From: Acanthopleuribacter pedis
GTDB taxonomy: Bacteria > Acidobacteriota > Holophagae > Acanthopleuribacterales > Acanthopleuribacteraceae
Reading direction: 5' to 3'
DNA length: 64,000 bases
NCBI RefSeq assembly: GCF_017377855.1
Contig: NZ_JAFREP010000041.1
Span: 1 to 64,000 of the forward strand
Position numbers and translations under genes: made by a program. The notes below the pieces were generated by a model. That model was not told the origin of the DNA and ran no database searches. It worked only from the letters and a program-made list of their open reading frames with translations. This document shows, in pieces, positions 33,609 to 42,590 of the stretch; position 1 is the first letter of the stretch; each line of letters begins with the position of its first letter.

Positions 33609-36600
33609 TCAAGGTGAATCTTCCGTTGTGCGACCCGCCGGGGGTTCATCGGCCGCTTTGGCTTGCGCGGGCGCGGTCGCCGGGGTGGGTTGGTTTTGGA
33701 CCGGGGCTCGGGTTGCCGGTTTCGGCCCGTTGGGTTGCGGGTTCGGCTTCATGGGTGCGAACACAATCGCCCACGCCCATTTCAACCAGGACAGCAGGCC
33801 GTTGGCCAACCACAACGCCCACAGCAACATCAGGAACCGGTAGACCCAAATCGAAAGGGTGACCACCCCGACGGGGGCGATGGCGCCGTCGGCGCGCGGG
33901 TTGTACCAGGCCAAATCGGTGACGGGGTAATTGGGGCCGTACACGTACATGTTGGGTTTGCCGAGCAGACCCTGGCTCAATGCGGCGGCAAGGATGCCGA
34001 GGAAAACCATGGTGAAGCCGATTAACGCCAGCCGGATGAGGATTTCCAAACCCTTCTTGGGGCGGGGTTCGTCCCGGTGATAGAAGCCGACGGCAAAAAA
34101 CCAGGTGGCGGCGATTGCCAGCGGCCAAATGCCCAGTTGCAGCACGCCCAGCCCGAGCAGGAACCAGCCGGCGGGGCTCAGAGGGGTCTGTTTGAGGCGG
34201 CCCAGCGGGACGGCGATCAGGATCAACAACCCGAACAACGGCCAAAACAAAACGGAGGGGCCCATTTGCGGGCCGAAGGTACCCAGAATCCAGCGGTTGG
34301 ATCCAATGTTGAGATGATGGCGGATGTTGACCGCGGGATGGCCGAGATCGAGCTGAGGTGATGCGATCACAAACGCGCCCTCGCGTTTTTGCCGCCAGGA
34401 ACCCTCGATGGCGACTTCGCCGGGGGAGTAGCCGATTTTGAGGATTTGATCCTCGACAATGATGGTGGTTTCTTTGCCGTTGAGCGTGAGTTCCTGCATT
34501 TCCACGTCAGGGGGCAGGGCGAGCTGGTATTCACCGCCGGTACTGGTGCGCAGGTTGAAACGGAAGTGCGTGGTTTGCAAACGGTTGCCGGCTTCAATGT
34601 TTAAATGGACCTCGTCGATGGTCAGGGTACGCCCACCGACGCGTTCGGGACGCCGCGCCGTGAGGGTTAGTTGCTCTCCCGGTCGCGGTTTCCAATTGGG
34701 GAACCACTGGTTGGCGCCTTCCTTGCGGTAGTGCATCAGCGGGGTGCCTTGCCATTCGACCAACCACAGGGGAGAGGCGGTTAATTGCCAGGTTTCGGTC
34801 CAGGGTCGGTCCGCGGGCGCTTGGAGCACCAGGCTGTCCGTTTTATCCAGGCGGCTTTTCCATGAGACGGCGCCGCGGTCCGCGGACAAGGTAACGGCGA
34901 CCCCGTTTTCGTCGGCCTTGAGATCGCTGGTTAAGATGCGCTCACCTGGCAACAAGGGGACATTGATCAGCACGGATTCACTGTTGATGGTGCGTACCTG
35001 GGTGGTCACGGTCCAGTCGAGACCGAGGGTAAGTGTGCGGGTGACATGAAGAAAGGACTCGGCTTGAATGCGTTCCGAGGTTTTGCCGGCCTCGTCCTGT
35101 TCTGCGGGCTGGCGCGGGCGTAATTCGATTTGGCCCGCGACGCGACCGTTCTCATCGACACCGATCACCTGCCAATCTTGGGTTTGGGTTTCCAAACGCT
35201 TCGGGTGTTGCGGCCAAGCGATGATCAGGTTGCCTTCCTCGGGAAGCGGTTGGCTCAGGGTCAGGCGGCGAATGCCGGCGGGTACCCGAGCCCAAACAAT
35301 GCCGTCGACGTCGAGGAACAGCGGCGGGGTTTTACCGACGGGGTCGGTGACCCGCGTGGGGCGACCGGGTAGGGGCAAGGTGGTCGGGGTTAACGCGTGC
35401 AGGGTGAGGGTGGTTTCCACGGTGCCGCCGCGCACACGCAACAGGGCGCTGTCGATGGACAGGCAATTGTCGCCACAAGGCGGCTTTTGCAGCAAACGCG
35501 CTTCGTACTGCTCCAGAAGTGTTTGATCCGGTTCGGTCGGCATCGTGGCTTCATTCACAAAGTTTTGGTTTTGGGCGACCTGCATCTGTTGTTGTTGGCC
35601 CAGCAAGGGACCGGCGGCGAACAGCAGCGCGGCCGAGGCGGCGGATTTGAGGGTGGTTTTGCCGGGGATCAGGTTGTCGCGACGCAACAGGGCGATCAGG
35701 AGCAACAGGGTAAGGGCGATGCGTACCAAAATTAAAAGCTTGTTTTGCCAGGGCGAAAGCAGAATCAGCCGAACCGATTCGTCCTTGTCGACCGGGTTGT
35801 TCCACGTCAGGCGGAGGTGGTTGTGTTTCCATTCGGGAACACCCGGCCCGGTCTGGATATCGCCTTGGGTTTTGTCGCTTTTTTTGGTGCCGGGCTTGCG
35901 AGCATGGGAGATGTAGTTTTGCACCGCCCGTTTGCCTTTCTGTTCAAAAACCTCCTCCTCCATCATGGGCGGTGGTTCAAAGTGGCCGTCGGTTCGGACC
36001 GCCTGGGAGAAGTTCGGTGAACCGGAGAGGCGCCCTTCGATTAAATCGGGCAGGCGCACCCGTTCCAATTGCGGGTAGGTGAAAGACAGCAATTGTTGGC
36101 CGATGAAGGCGGTAACCCACACCATGGTGAGTAACCAGGTTAGGTTTTTTCCAACTTTAATAACTGGTTTTAAAAAGTCAATGGTAACGTAACGGGCAAG
36201 GGCGATCCAAACCAGCAGGAACAGCCAAACCCCTCGGGGCGCATGGAGCTGATGGTAAATCAACACCAGGCAGGCAAGCGCCAGGGCACCCAGGCGCCAA
36301 TCCCAGAGTTTGGCGACGGCGCCCGCGATGATCAACACCCAAAACAGGTGCCACAGGCGCCAGGAGCGCAGCCAATCGCCGCGTACGGTTTCGGGTCCGA
36401 AGGCGGTGAAGGCGCGCCAGCCGGGCGGCAGGTTGATGTCGATCACCAGCCGGTCGAGGTCGGTGTTCCAACCGGAGGCGGGCAAGTTGGCGAGCTTTTG
36501 TTCGAGGCGACCTTCGACCTTGAGGTGGCTGGTGGGGGCGCGCAAGCTGAGCCCGGTTAAACCGGTTTGCGGGTTGCCGGTCAGGAGCTGGGAGACGTTT

Positions 36601-37799
36601 TGGATTTGGGCGTTGCCGGGTTGGTAGGGATCGCGCATTTCCAGACGCCAATCACGGTGGGGGTTCACATCGATGACGTCGCGAAAGGTCGCGCCGCGGC
36701 CGTTTTGGTCCAACCAAATGGTTCGCGTGAGGGTCATGTCATTGGCTTTGATGGTGCCGATGCCGCGTTGGCGTTCTTCCAAGCGCAAGGTTTGGCCGGG
36801 TTCTGCAAAAAAACAGGGGAAGCCGCGGTAGGCGGCGTCGAGGTGGGTTTGGGTGGGGTCGACGGCGATCATGTTGCGGGGGGTGATGGTGCGCAGTTTT
36901 TCATTGGCTTGGTAAACCCATAATTCGTGATCGGCCCAGCGTGCGCCGGGTTCGGGGACGGTAAGGGTTTCGGGGATGTCCGTTTGGACACTTTGGAAAC
37001 GGATCGGCCAGGTTCCCGAGCGGACTTGCACCACCAAGTCACCGTTTTCGTTGCGTTTCATGGGGAGCGGCGAACTGACACGGAGGAGGCGGGTGTTCGG
37101 CATTTCCGGGTTGTGCAGGGTGACCTCGCGGCTGCGACCACTGACCTCGAGTTTGATGTTGGTGGTGATGCCGAAGGGCACCGCTTCCTGCAAAATGCGT
37201 GAGACGTATATGTCGAGGCTGTCGATTTGGTTGGCTTGGGTGCGGCGACCGCTCAGCACCAGGGTGCCGTTGTTTTCGCGGCGTGGCTCGGGAACAGGGC
37301 GACCTTCCAAGTTGAGATCGAGCAGGCCGGTTGCGGCGGGAATCGGCAGTTGGGTGGGGGAGCTTGTCCAGGTGAAGGACCCGCGCAGGGTGGTGGTGCC
37401 GGCCTGCAAGTAGACGGTGGGCACGTGAACAGCGCCCGCGTCGACATGGGCGTCGGGGCTGGGGATGACGGGAATCGCCTTGCCGGCGGCGCGCACCTCT
37501 CGCGGCCAAATCCGGCTGTTGCCCGGCAGCGGGACGGCCATGTCGCGGTACAGGGTCCAGGTTTGTTCAAAGGTGCCGCCGCTTTGGGTGAGGTCCAGCA
37601 CCAGGCGGGAAGGCCAGGCGCAGACGGTTTGGTCGTCGGCCTCGGGGCAGGCCGCCTCGGGATGGGCGTACAGGATCCAATCGCGCCATTGGGCGAGTTC
37701 GGACGGGGCGGGTACGGCCCGTTCCGGCCCTTGGGCCCATGCCGGCGCGAGGCCGAGAACAATCAAACTAATCAGGAACAGGTTGGGCAGGCGCAACAT
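33609..37799 (-). CDS. Large uncharacterised multi-pass membrane protein
   Basis: This 1396-aa protein has a signal peptide (about 1-22, ending AWAQ), a beta-rich extracytoplasmic region (about 25-465), a cluster of about five membrane helices (about 475-590), another helix near 720, a second large beta-rich region (about 745-1165), three or more C-terminal membrane helices (about 1170-1340) and a Pro/Ala-rich tail. No catalytic motif was recognised. The two beta-rich halves look alike in character, suggesting an internal duplication. A small membrane-anchored protein gene lies 212 bp upstream on the same strand. Confidence 0.7.
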   Translation of the reverse strand: MLRLPNLFLISLIVLGLAPAWAQGPERAVPAPSELAQWRDWILYAHPEAACPEADDQTVCAWPSRLVLDLTQSGGTFEQTWTLYRDMAVPLPGNSRIWPREVRAAGKAIPVIPSPDAHVDAGAVHVPTVYLQAGTTTLRGSFTWTSSPTQLPIPAATGLLDLNLEGRPVPEPRRENNGTLVLSGRRTQANQIDSLDIYVSRILQEAVPFGITTNIKLEVSGRSREVTLHNPEMPNTRLLRVSSPLPMKRNENGDLVVQVRSGTWPIRFQSVQTDIPETLTVPEPGARWADHELWVYQANEKLRTITPRNMIAVDPTQTHLDAAYRGFPCFFAEPGQTLRLEERQRGIGTIKANDMTLTRTIWLDQNGRGATFRDVIDVNPHRDWRLEMRDPYQPGNAQIQNVSQLLTGNPQTGLTGLSLRAPTSHLKVEGRLEQKLANLPASGWNTDLDRLVIDINLPPGWRAFTAFGPETVRGDWLRSWRLWHLFWVLIIAGAVAKLWDWRLGALALACLVLIYHQLHAPRGVWLFLLVWIALARYVTIDFLKPVIKVGKNLTWLLTMVWVTAFIGQQLLSFTYPQLERVRLPDLIEGRLSGSPNFSQAVRTDGHFEPPPMMEEEVFEQKGKRAVQNYISHARKPGTKKSDKTQGDIQTGPGVPEWKHNHLRLTWNNPVDKDESVRLILLSPWQNKLLILVRIALTLLLLIALLRRDNLIPGKTTLKSAASAALLFAAGPLLGQQQQMQVAQNQNFVNEATMPTEPDQTLLEQYEARLLQKPPCGDNCLSIDSALLRVRGGTVETTLTLHALTPTTLPLPGRPTRVTDPVGKTPPLFLDVDGIVWARVPAGIRRLTLSQPLPEEGNLIIAWPQHPKRLETQTQDWQVIGVDENGRVAGQIELRPRQPAEQDEAGKTSERIQAESFLHVTRTLTLGLDWTVTTQVRTINSESVLINVPLLPGERILTSDLKADENGVAVTLSADRGAVSWKSRLDKTDSLVLQAPADRPWTETWQLTASPLWLVEWQGTPLMHYRKEGANQWFPNWKPRPGEQLTLTARRPERVGGRTLTIDEVHLNIEAGNRLQTTHFRFNLRTSTGGEYQLALPPDVEMQELTLNGKETTIIVEDQILKIGYSPGEVAIEGSWRQKREGAFVIASPQLDLGHPAVNIRHHLNIGSNRWILGTFGPQMGPSVLFWPLFGLLILIAVPLGRLKQTPLSPAGWFLLGLGVLQLGIWPLAIAATWFFAVGFYHRDEPRPKKGLEILIRLALIGFTMVFLGILAAALSQGLLGKPNMYVYGPNYPVTDLAWYNPRADGAIAPVGVVTLSIWVYRFLMLLWALWLANGLLSWLKWAWAIVFAPMKPNPQPNGPKPATRAPVQNQPTPATAPAQAKAADEPPAGRTTEDSP

Positions 37800-38010
37800 A
37801 AATCCTTCCTAAAGCAGCAGCAAATTTTTGTAAGCATAACGGGGGCGCGGTGGGGGCGGCGCATTAAGGCGCCGTGGGATCGCCGCGCGGGTCTGTTGGT
37901 ATCGTGCGGTACACCCGCGCCAAGGTTTCGGTCAAATCGCATCAATGATGAGAAGCGAAAGCGCACGCGGGAAGGGCCCAAAAGATAGAAAAGAATTTCA
38001 AAACCGGGGT

Positions 38011-38625
38011 TTAGAACAGGTTTACCTTGGCGACAATGCCGCTGCCACCGTTGATTTGAATCGAGTTGGGGCGAATGCGTTTCGGGATTTCAAAAACCAA
38101 AAAACCCTCGGCTTCCTCGTTCGGGCTCAGGACGGTGGGGGTGAGGCGGCCGGACATGTGCCGTGTTTTCGGCGATGCGTTAACGCGGTCGCCGTCCGAG
38201 GTGAACACCGAGAAACCGAAAGGGTCGAGGTTGTAGTTTTTGCGCGCCGTGTTTCTGACGCGGACTTTTACGGTGAGGAAGGTGAGGGCGTCGGTTCGGG
38301 GTTTGGTGTTAAAAATCCAGCCCTCCAACTCGTTGGTTCGTTTGGATTCCACCACCATCAGACGAACGGCGTCGCGTTCCGCTTTAAGGTCCTGCGTTTT
38401 GAACTGAGCGAACCCCGTTTTTTCCCCGGTCAAACTGCCGCGGAACATGAGGGCAAACCCGGCCAAGCCGACCACCAGTACCAGGAGGGTGACTTGGGTG
38501 AGGGTACGGCGCAGCGCAATTTGGTAATTTTTGCCGTCGAGTTGGGCCCCGGCTGCCTCGAATTGCGGCACTTGGCGGGGCTGAATGTTGGCGGCTTTGC
38601 TGTCCTGTTTCCAAGCGGGTTGCAT
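38011..38625 (-). CDS. Membrane-anchored protein with DUF4352-like beta domain
   Basis: This 204-aa protein has a cytoplasmic N-terminus of about 40 residues, one membrane helix (about 43-62) and an external beta domain (LTFLTVKVRVRNTARKNYNLDPFGFSVFTSDGD, then SPNEEAEGFLVFEIPK). The pattern of conserved variable-hydrophobic strands and the EGFLVFEIP segment resemble the DUF4352/telokin-like fold. The function is unknown. It lies upstream of the 1396-aa membrane protein gene and may be cotranscribed with it. Confidence 0.6.
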   Translation of the reverse strand: MQPAWKQDSKAANIQPRQVPQFEAAGAQLDGKNYQIALRRTLTQVTLLVLVVGLAGFALMFRGSLTGEKTGFAQFKTQDLKAERDAVRLMVVESKRTNELEGWIFNTKPRTDALTFLTVKVRVRNTARKNYNLDPFGFSVFTSDGDRVNASPKTRHMSGRLTPTVLSPNEEAEGFLVFEIPKRIRPNSIQINGGSGIVAKVNLF

Positions 38626-38774
38626 AAAATTCGCTCGTCATTTTGAAATAAACAATTGGATACATGGCCTTTCGGTATCTTTTAGCCTAAAATGAAGCCA
38701 CCTTCCACAACAATCCCGAGATTCTTGGCCGACGCGGTTTGCGACGGCTGTCGCGGGAAGCCGGCGATGTTCAA

Positions 38775-38786
38775 ACCTAAGAAGCA
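38775..38786 (+). mobile_element. Single end of a family A element
   Basis: ACCTAAGAAGCA matches the terminal 11 bp of family A with no recognisable continuation. Too short to be certain; listed because the same end begins every full copy. Confidence 0.3.
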
Positions 38787-38876
38787 TTTCCACCACCCTT
38801 GCCTGCTCGGTTACCATGAGACGTAACCACCCAACCTACCTAACCCGGGTCTCGCGAGACCCTCGCTCCCGAACGG

Positions 38877-40544
38877 ATGACGCCTATGCCCACGATTCTC
38901 AGCTTTAAAGTTGATTTACACGACCTTCACGGCTACACCGAGCCCGTTAAAATGGTGTCGAACTGGCGTTCGCTCTACGACCTGCTCAAATTGGCGGTTG
39001 CTAACGGCGAAGCCTACGCGGTGGTGGTACCCGGCGAAAGTTTGTCTCGCCAAGACGACGCCATTGACCGTGTGTTGACGCTCGCCAACGATTCCGGTGT
39101 GCCGGTGATGGTGTACATCAACCCGCGCGACAAGCTGAAAAGCTCGGCTTATTACGCCCAAATCGGCGGGATTTTATGTGAACCGCTGGATGTAGGGTCG
39201 ATTAAAGAATTTATCGGCTACGCCCGCGACGCCAAAAACAGCCGTTCCGAGATCATTTTGGCCATCGACGATTCACGCACCGCCCGCAAGGTTTTGTTCC
39301 GCGAATTGAACAGTGCCGGCTATCATTTGTTTTTTATCTCCGACGGTACCTCGGCCCACAAGGTGGCGGCCGTCCTGAATCCCAGCGTGGTGGTCACCGA
39401 TCTGCTGATGCCCGGCATGGACGGTTACGAACTGTGCAGTCAGTTGGCGGCCTCCAGCGATACGGCGCACATTCCGGTGGTGGTGATTACCTCCTTGGAC
39501 AGCAACGAGCTGCTGCGCGAGGGTTTTACGGCGGGCATCAAGGAATTTTTCCAAAAACCCTGGCCCAACCAACAGTTGGTGCGGTTTATCGATCGCCTGA
39601 TTGTCGAAATGAAATACCGTCGCTCAGAAACGGCGCTGGTGCTTGAAGACAGCCCGACGATTCGTCGTCTGGTGGCGCACTACCTCAACAAATTGGGGTT
39701 TTCGGTGGTGGAGTTTTCGCTGGGCGTGGAATTGGTGAAATACCTGCAGGGCGAGCATTCCGTGGTTGATTTGATGGTGCTGGACTGGGAACTGCCCGAT
39801 TGGGACGGCCTGGATTTGGTGAGTACCATTCGTACCAAAAAAGAATTTGCCTTCACGCCGATCCTGATGTTGACCGGCCGCAACAAAGAAAGTGATATCG
39901 CCTCGGCCTTGCGCGCCGGGGCCGACGATTACGTGACCAAACCCTTTAAGTTCGAGGAACTGGCGGCGCGAATTCAGGCGCAGATGCGCATTAAACGCCT
40001 GATCGACGAACTGCACGAGAAAAACAAGTTGCTGGAAGAGTTGGCGCTCACCGACAGCCTGACCGGGCTTTACAACCGCCGTCACTTCGACAACCAAATG
40101 GAATTTTTCTGGGCGCACCACGAACGGGCGCAGCACCGCTTCTCGCTGATGTTGATCGATGTGGATCACTTCAAAAGCATTAACGACACCTACGGCCACG
40201 CCACCGGCGACGAGGTGCTGACCATTTTGGCGGACCTGCTCAAGGAGATTTGCCGCAAGGGTGATTTGGTGGCGCGATTCGGCGGCGAGGAATTTGCCAT
40301 GATTCTGCCCGAAACCGGCCAGGACGAGGCCTGGATTGTGGGCGAACGGCTGCGGTTGGCCGTGCAGGAATACAGCTTCGCCGTGTCCGGTAAAACGATT
40401 GCCATGACGGTAAGCGTGGGCGTGGTCGATTCCGACCGCGGCGAAATCCACAAATTCGAAGACATGATTCATCTGGCCGACAATACCTTGTACAAAGCCA
40501 AGGCGGCGGGCCGCAACAGCGCGTTGGTCTACCGCAACGAGTAA
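38877..40544 (+). CDS. Two-receiver response regulator with GGDEF diguanylate cyclase domain (PleD-like)
   Basis: This 555-aa cytosolic protein has an unassigned N-terminal domain (about 1-120), a first receiver (about 122-245, with LAIDDS and the phospho-acceptor Asp in VVTDLLMPGMDG), a second receiver (about 248-375, with LVLEDS and LDWELPDWDG) and a GGDEF domain (about 390-555). The active loop is GGEEF and an RKGD sequence five residues before it is a canonical c-di-GMP inhibitory I-site, so cyclase activity with product feedback is expected. The start codon has no strong ribosome site; the ATG at 38886 is an alternative. The gene heads a signalling block but is 440 bp from the next gene. 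Confidence 0.9.
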   Translation: MTPMPTILSFKVDLHDLHGYTEPVKMVSNWRSLYDLLKLAVANGEAYAVVVPGESLSRQDDAIDRVLTLANDSGVPVMVYINPRDKLKSSAYYAQIGGILCEPLDVGSIKEFIGYARDAKNSRSEIILAIDDSRTARKVLFRELNSAGYHLFFISDGTSAHKVAAVLNPSVVVTDLLMPGMDGYELCSQLAASSDTAHIPVVVITSLDSNELLREGFTAGIKEFFQKPWPNQQLVRFIDRLIVEMKYRRSETALVLEDSPTIRRLVAHYLNKLGFSVVEFSLGVELVKYLQGEHSVVDLMVLDWELPDWDGLDLVSTIRTKKEFAFTPILMLTGRNKESDIASALRAGADDYVTKPFKFEELAARIQAQMRIKRLIDELHEKNKLLEELALTDSLTGLYNRRHFDNQMEFFWAHHERAQHRFSLMLIDVDHFKSINDTYGHATGDEVLTILADLLKEICRKGDLVARFGGEEFAMILPETGQDEAWIVGERLRLAVQEYSFAVSGKTIAMTVSVGVVDSDRGEIHKFEDMIHLADNTLYKAKAAGRNSALVYRNE

Positions 40545-40981
40545 TCGTCAGAGCCTGTTGCCGGGATGATAAAACCCGTTGTGATCCTTTGGCGAGCATT
40601 GCGCCCACCAAGCGCTTTCGCGATGCCGCGGTGAAGGCGGCGCCACATGTGATGCGGCATTTCTAAAGCGCTTCAGGTTTCCGAAAAAGAAGCGAGCACG
40701 GCCGATTTTTGGCAACATTGAACTTAAGAACCTAAGAAACACCTTTACGCGCGGTGACTTTAGCAAGGCCTCTCGGCTGCAGCGGCCTGTAAAAACGCAC
40801 GGCCGCACCCAATTGACACGGTCGCGCAGGTCCCCGGCTCGGCGTAAAAAAGAGAAGAGAACAGGTGACAGAACCCGTCTTTTCCGTTATAAAAAAGTAG
40901 ATAATCAGGGGAATTCATTTATATAAAGAACTTATCCTCGCGGTGGCCGGTTGGTTCGCGCGGTAGTGTCTTTGGAGATTT
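40545..40981. other. Intergenic region with a decayed family A element
   Basis: No gene is supported. The left half of a diverged family A copy occupies 40730-40845. The promoter for the hybrid kinase is expected in the AT-rich stretch at about 40880-40960. Confidence 0.45.
40730..40845 (+). mobile_element. Diverged left half of a family A element
   Basis: It begins ACCTAAGAAACACC and keeps GCGGTGACTTTAGC, CCTCTCGGCTGCAGCGGCC and a GC-rich centre, with several substitutions. The right terminal repeat is missing, so it is presumably immobile. Confidence 0.6.
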
Positions 40982-42496
40982 ATGCTTAACATATTGCTCG
41001 TCGACGATGATAAAGACGATTATCGTTTGACCGATGAATGTTTGTCGATCGCGCTCGGCGCTCAGTACGCGCTTAAATGGTGTGCTTCTTTTGACGAAGG
41101 ACTCAAGGAATTAGAAGAAACCGACTATGATGTGGTTTTCGTTGACCACTTTCTCAAGGGAAAACTTGGGCTGGATTTTATTGCCAAGGCACGAAGCATT
41201 GGGGCGGACGCCCTGCTTGTTATGTTGACTGGGTCATCGGATAAAACACTTGACCTAAAGGCGTTGGCCGCCGGAGCCGGTGACTTTGTGGCCAAGGAGG
41301 ACCTCACCCCGGATTTATTGGCGCGGGTGATTCGGTACGGTATCTATCGGAAAGGCCGCGAACAACACCTTTTGCAAATGAAAGGGGAGTTGGAACAGGC
41401 GCGCCGCGATATGCGGCGTCTTCTTGCCAATATTACCCATGAGATTCGCACGCCTCTGGTCGGTATTGTGAACCAGGTGAACCAAATGAGCGCCGAGGAC
41501 TTACCTGAAACGGTCGCCGATGCGGTCCGCGAGATTCGCGACGCCTCCGAACTTTCCTTGGAATTGGTGAACGATGTGCTTCGTTTTGGCAAGTTGGAAG
41601 CCGGCCGGGTCGCGTTGGAAAACGTGGTTTTCGAACCGAAAACCACGGTGGCGCAAATTGTGGCGGTGGTCCGCCCGTTGGCGGCCAAATCGGGAACGCG
41701 TTTGGTTGTTAACGATAAAGATGTACCGGATCAGCTCTCCGGTGATAAGGGAAAGTTGCGGCAGATTCTGCTCAATCTCCTATCCAATGCGGTTAAATTC
41801 ACCGAGGCAGGCAGTGTGACCCTTTCGATGGGTTACGACCCTCAAGCGGGAGAGGCCGTCTTTCGCGTTACCGACACGGGGATTGGGATGACGCCGGATG
41901 AGGTACAACGCATCTTTGAACCCTTCCAGCAGGCAGATGCCGGTATCTATGCCCGCTTTGGTGGCACGGGGCTGGGGCTTTCTATATCGCTGCAACTTGC
42001 CAAAGCCATGAATGGCACCATTGATGTGGAAAGCGAGCCGGGTCGCGGCTCGACCTTTACCCTGACCGTGCCCCTTGACGGTTTCGATGAAGCGCCGCGG
42101 GTGCAACAAAACGTTGATTTAAGCCGGCTTCGCGCGCTGGTTGTTGATGATGACGGCGCCAGTCGGCTGGTACTCCAGCAGTTTGTGGGTCGCATGGGCA
42201 TCGAGGTCAGCCACGCTTCGGACGGCCGAATGGCCCTGGAAAAAGCGCTGCGGCGAAAATACGACCTCGTTTTTTTGGACTTAAATATGCCGGGTCTCGA
42301 CGGTTTTGAAACAGCCCACGCCATGGTTACCGGTTTGCCGCCGCTCCACCAACCCGTCATTATCGGGCAAACGGCGCACACGGATCCCGAGATTCACCGC
42401 GCTTGCCTTAAGGCCGGGATGACCCGTGTTTTGGTCAAGCCGCTGAAGTACTTAACCTTAGAGCGATTAATGCTTGAGCTCTTTGCGTCTCGCTAA
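40982..42496 (+). CDS. Hybrid histidine kinase (receiver - HisKA - HATPase - receiver)
   Basis: This 504-aa soluble protein has an N-terminal receiver (LVDDDKDD; acceptor Asp in VVFVDHFLKG), a short coiled linker, a HisKA domain with phospho-acceptor His in NITHEIRTPL (about 153), a HATPase domain (N box LLNLLSNAVKFTEAG, then DTGIGM and GGTGLGLSIS) and a C-terminal receiver (LVVDDDGASR; acceptor in LVFLDLNMPGLDG). It has no membrane segment, so input comes through the first receiver. The next gene encodes another kinase 94 bp downstream, so a phosphorelay is plausible. Confidence 0.92.
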   Translation: MLNILLVDDDKDDYRLTDECLSIALGAQYALKWCASFDEGLKELEETDYDVVFVDHFLKGKLGLDFIAKARSIGADALLVMLTGSSDKTLDLKALAAGAGDFVAKEDLTPDLLARVIRYGIYRKGREQHLLQMKGELEQARRDMRRLLANITHEIRTPLVGIVNQVNQMSAEDLPETVADAVREIRDASELSLELVNDVLRFGKLEAGRVALENVVFEPKTTVAQIVAVVRPLAAKSGTRLVVNDKDVPDQLSGDKGKLRQILLNLLSNAVKFTEAGSVTLSMGYDPQAGEAVFRVTDTGIGMTPDEVQRIFEPFQQADAGIYARFGGTGLGLSISLQLAKAMNGTIDVESEPGRGSTFTLTVPLDGFDEAPRVQQNVDLSRLRALVVDDDGASRLVLQQFVGRMGIEVSHASDGRMALEKALRRKYDLVFLDLNMPGLDGFETAHAMVTGLPPLHQPVIIGQTAHTDPEIHRACLKAGMTRVLVKPLKYLTLERLMLELFASR

Positions 42497-42590
42497 GCCT
42501 TTTTCGGGTTAAAGGCATAACCCAGCCTTCTCGGCGGCTGGGGGGAATCCGTCCTGGTTCTGTCGGTTGCGGCGATGTGGGAGAGATGTG

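Noticed and set aside
38960..39240. A third receiver domain at the N-terminus of the diguanylate cyclase
   Set aside because: The segment lacks the acidic pair and phospho-acceptor Asp expected of a receiver, so only two receivers are called.
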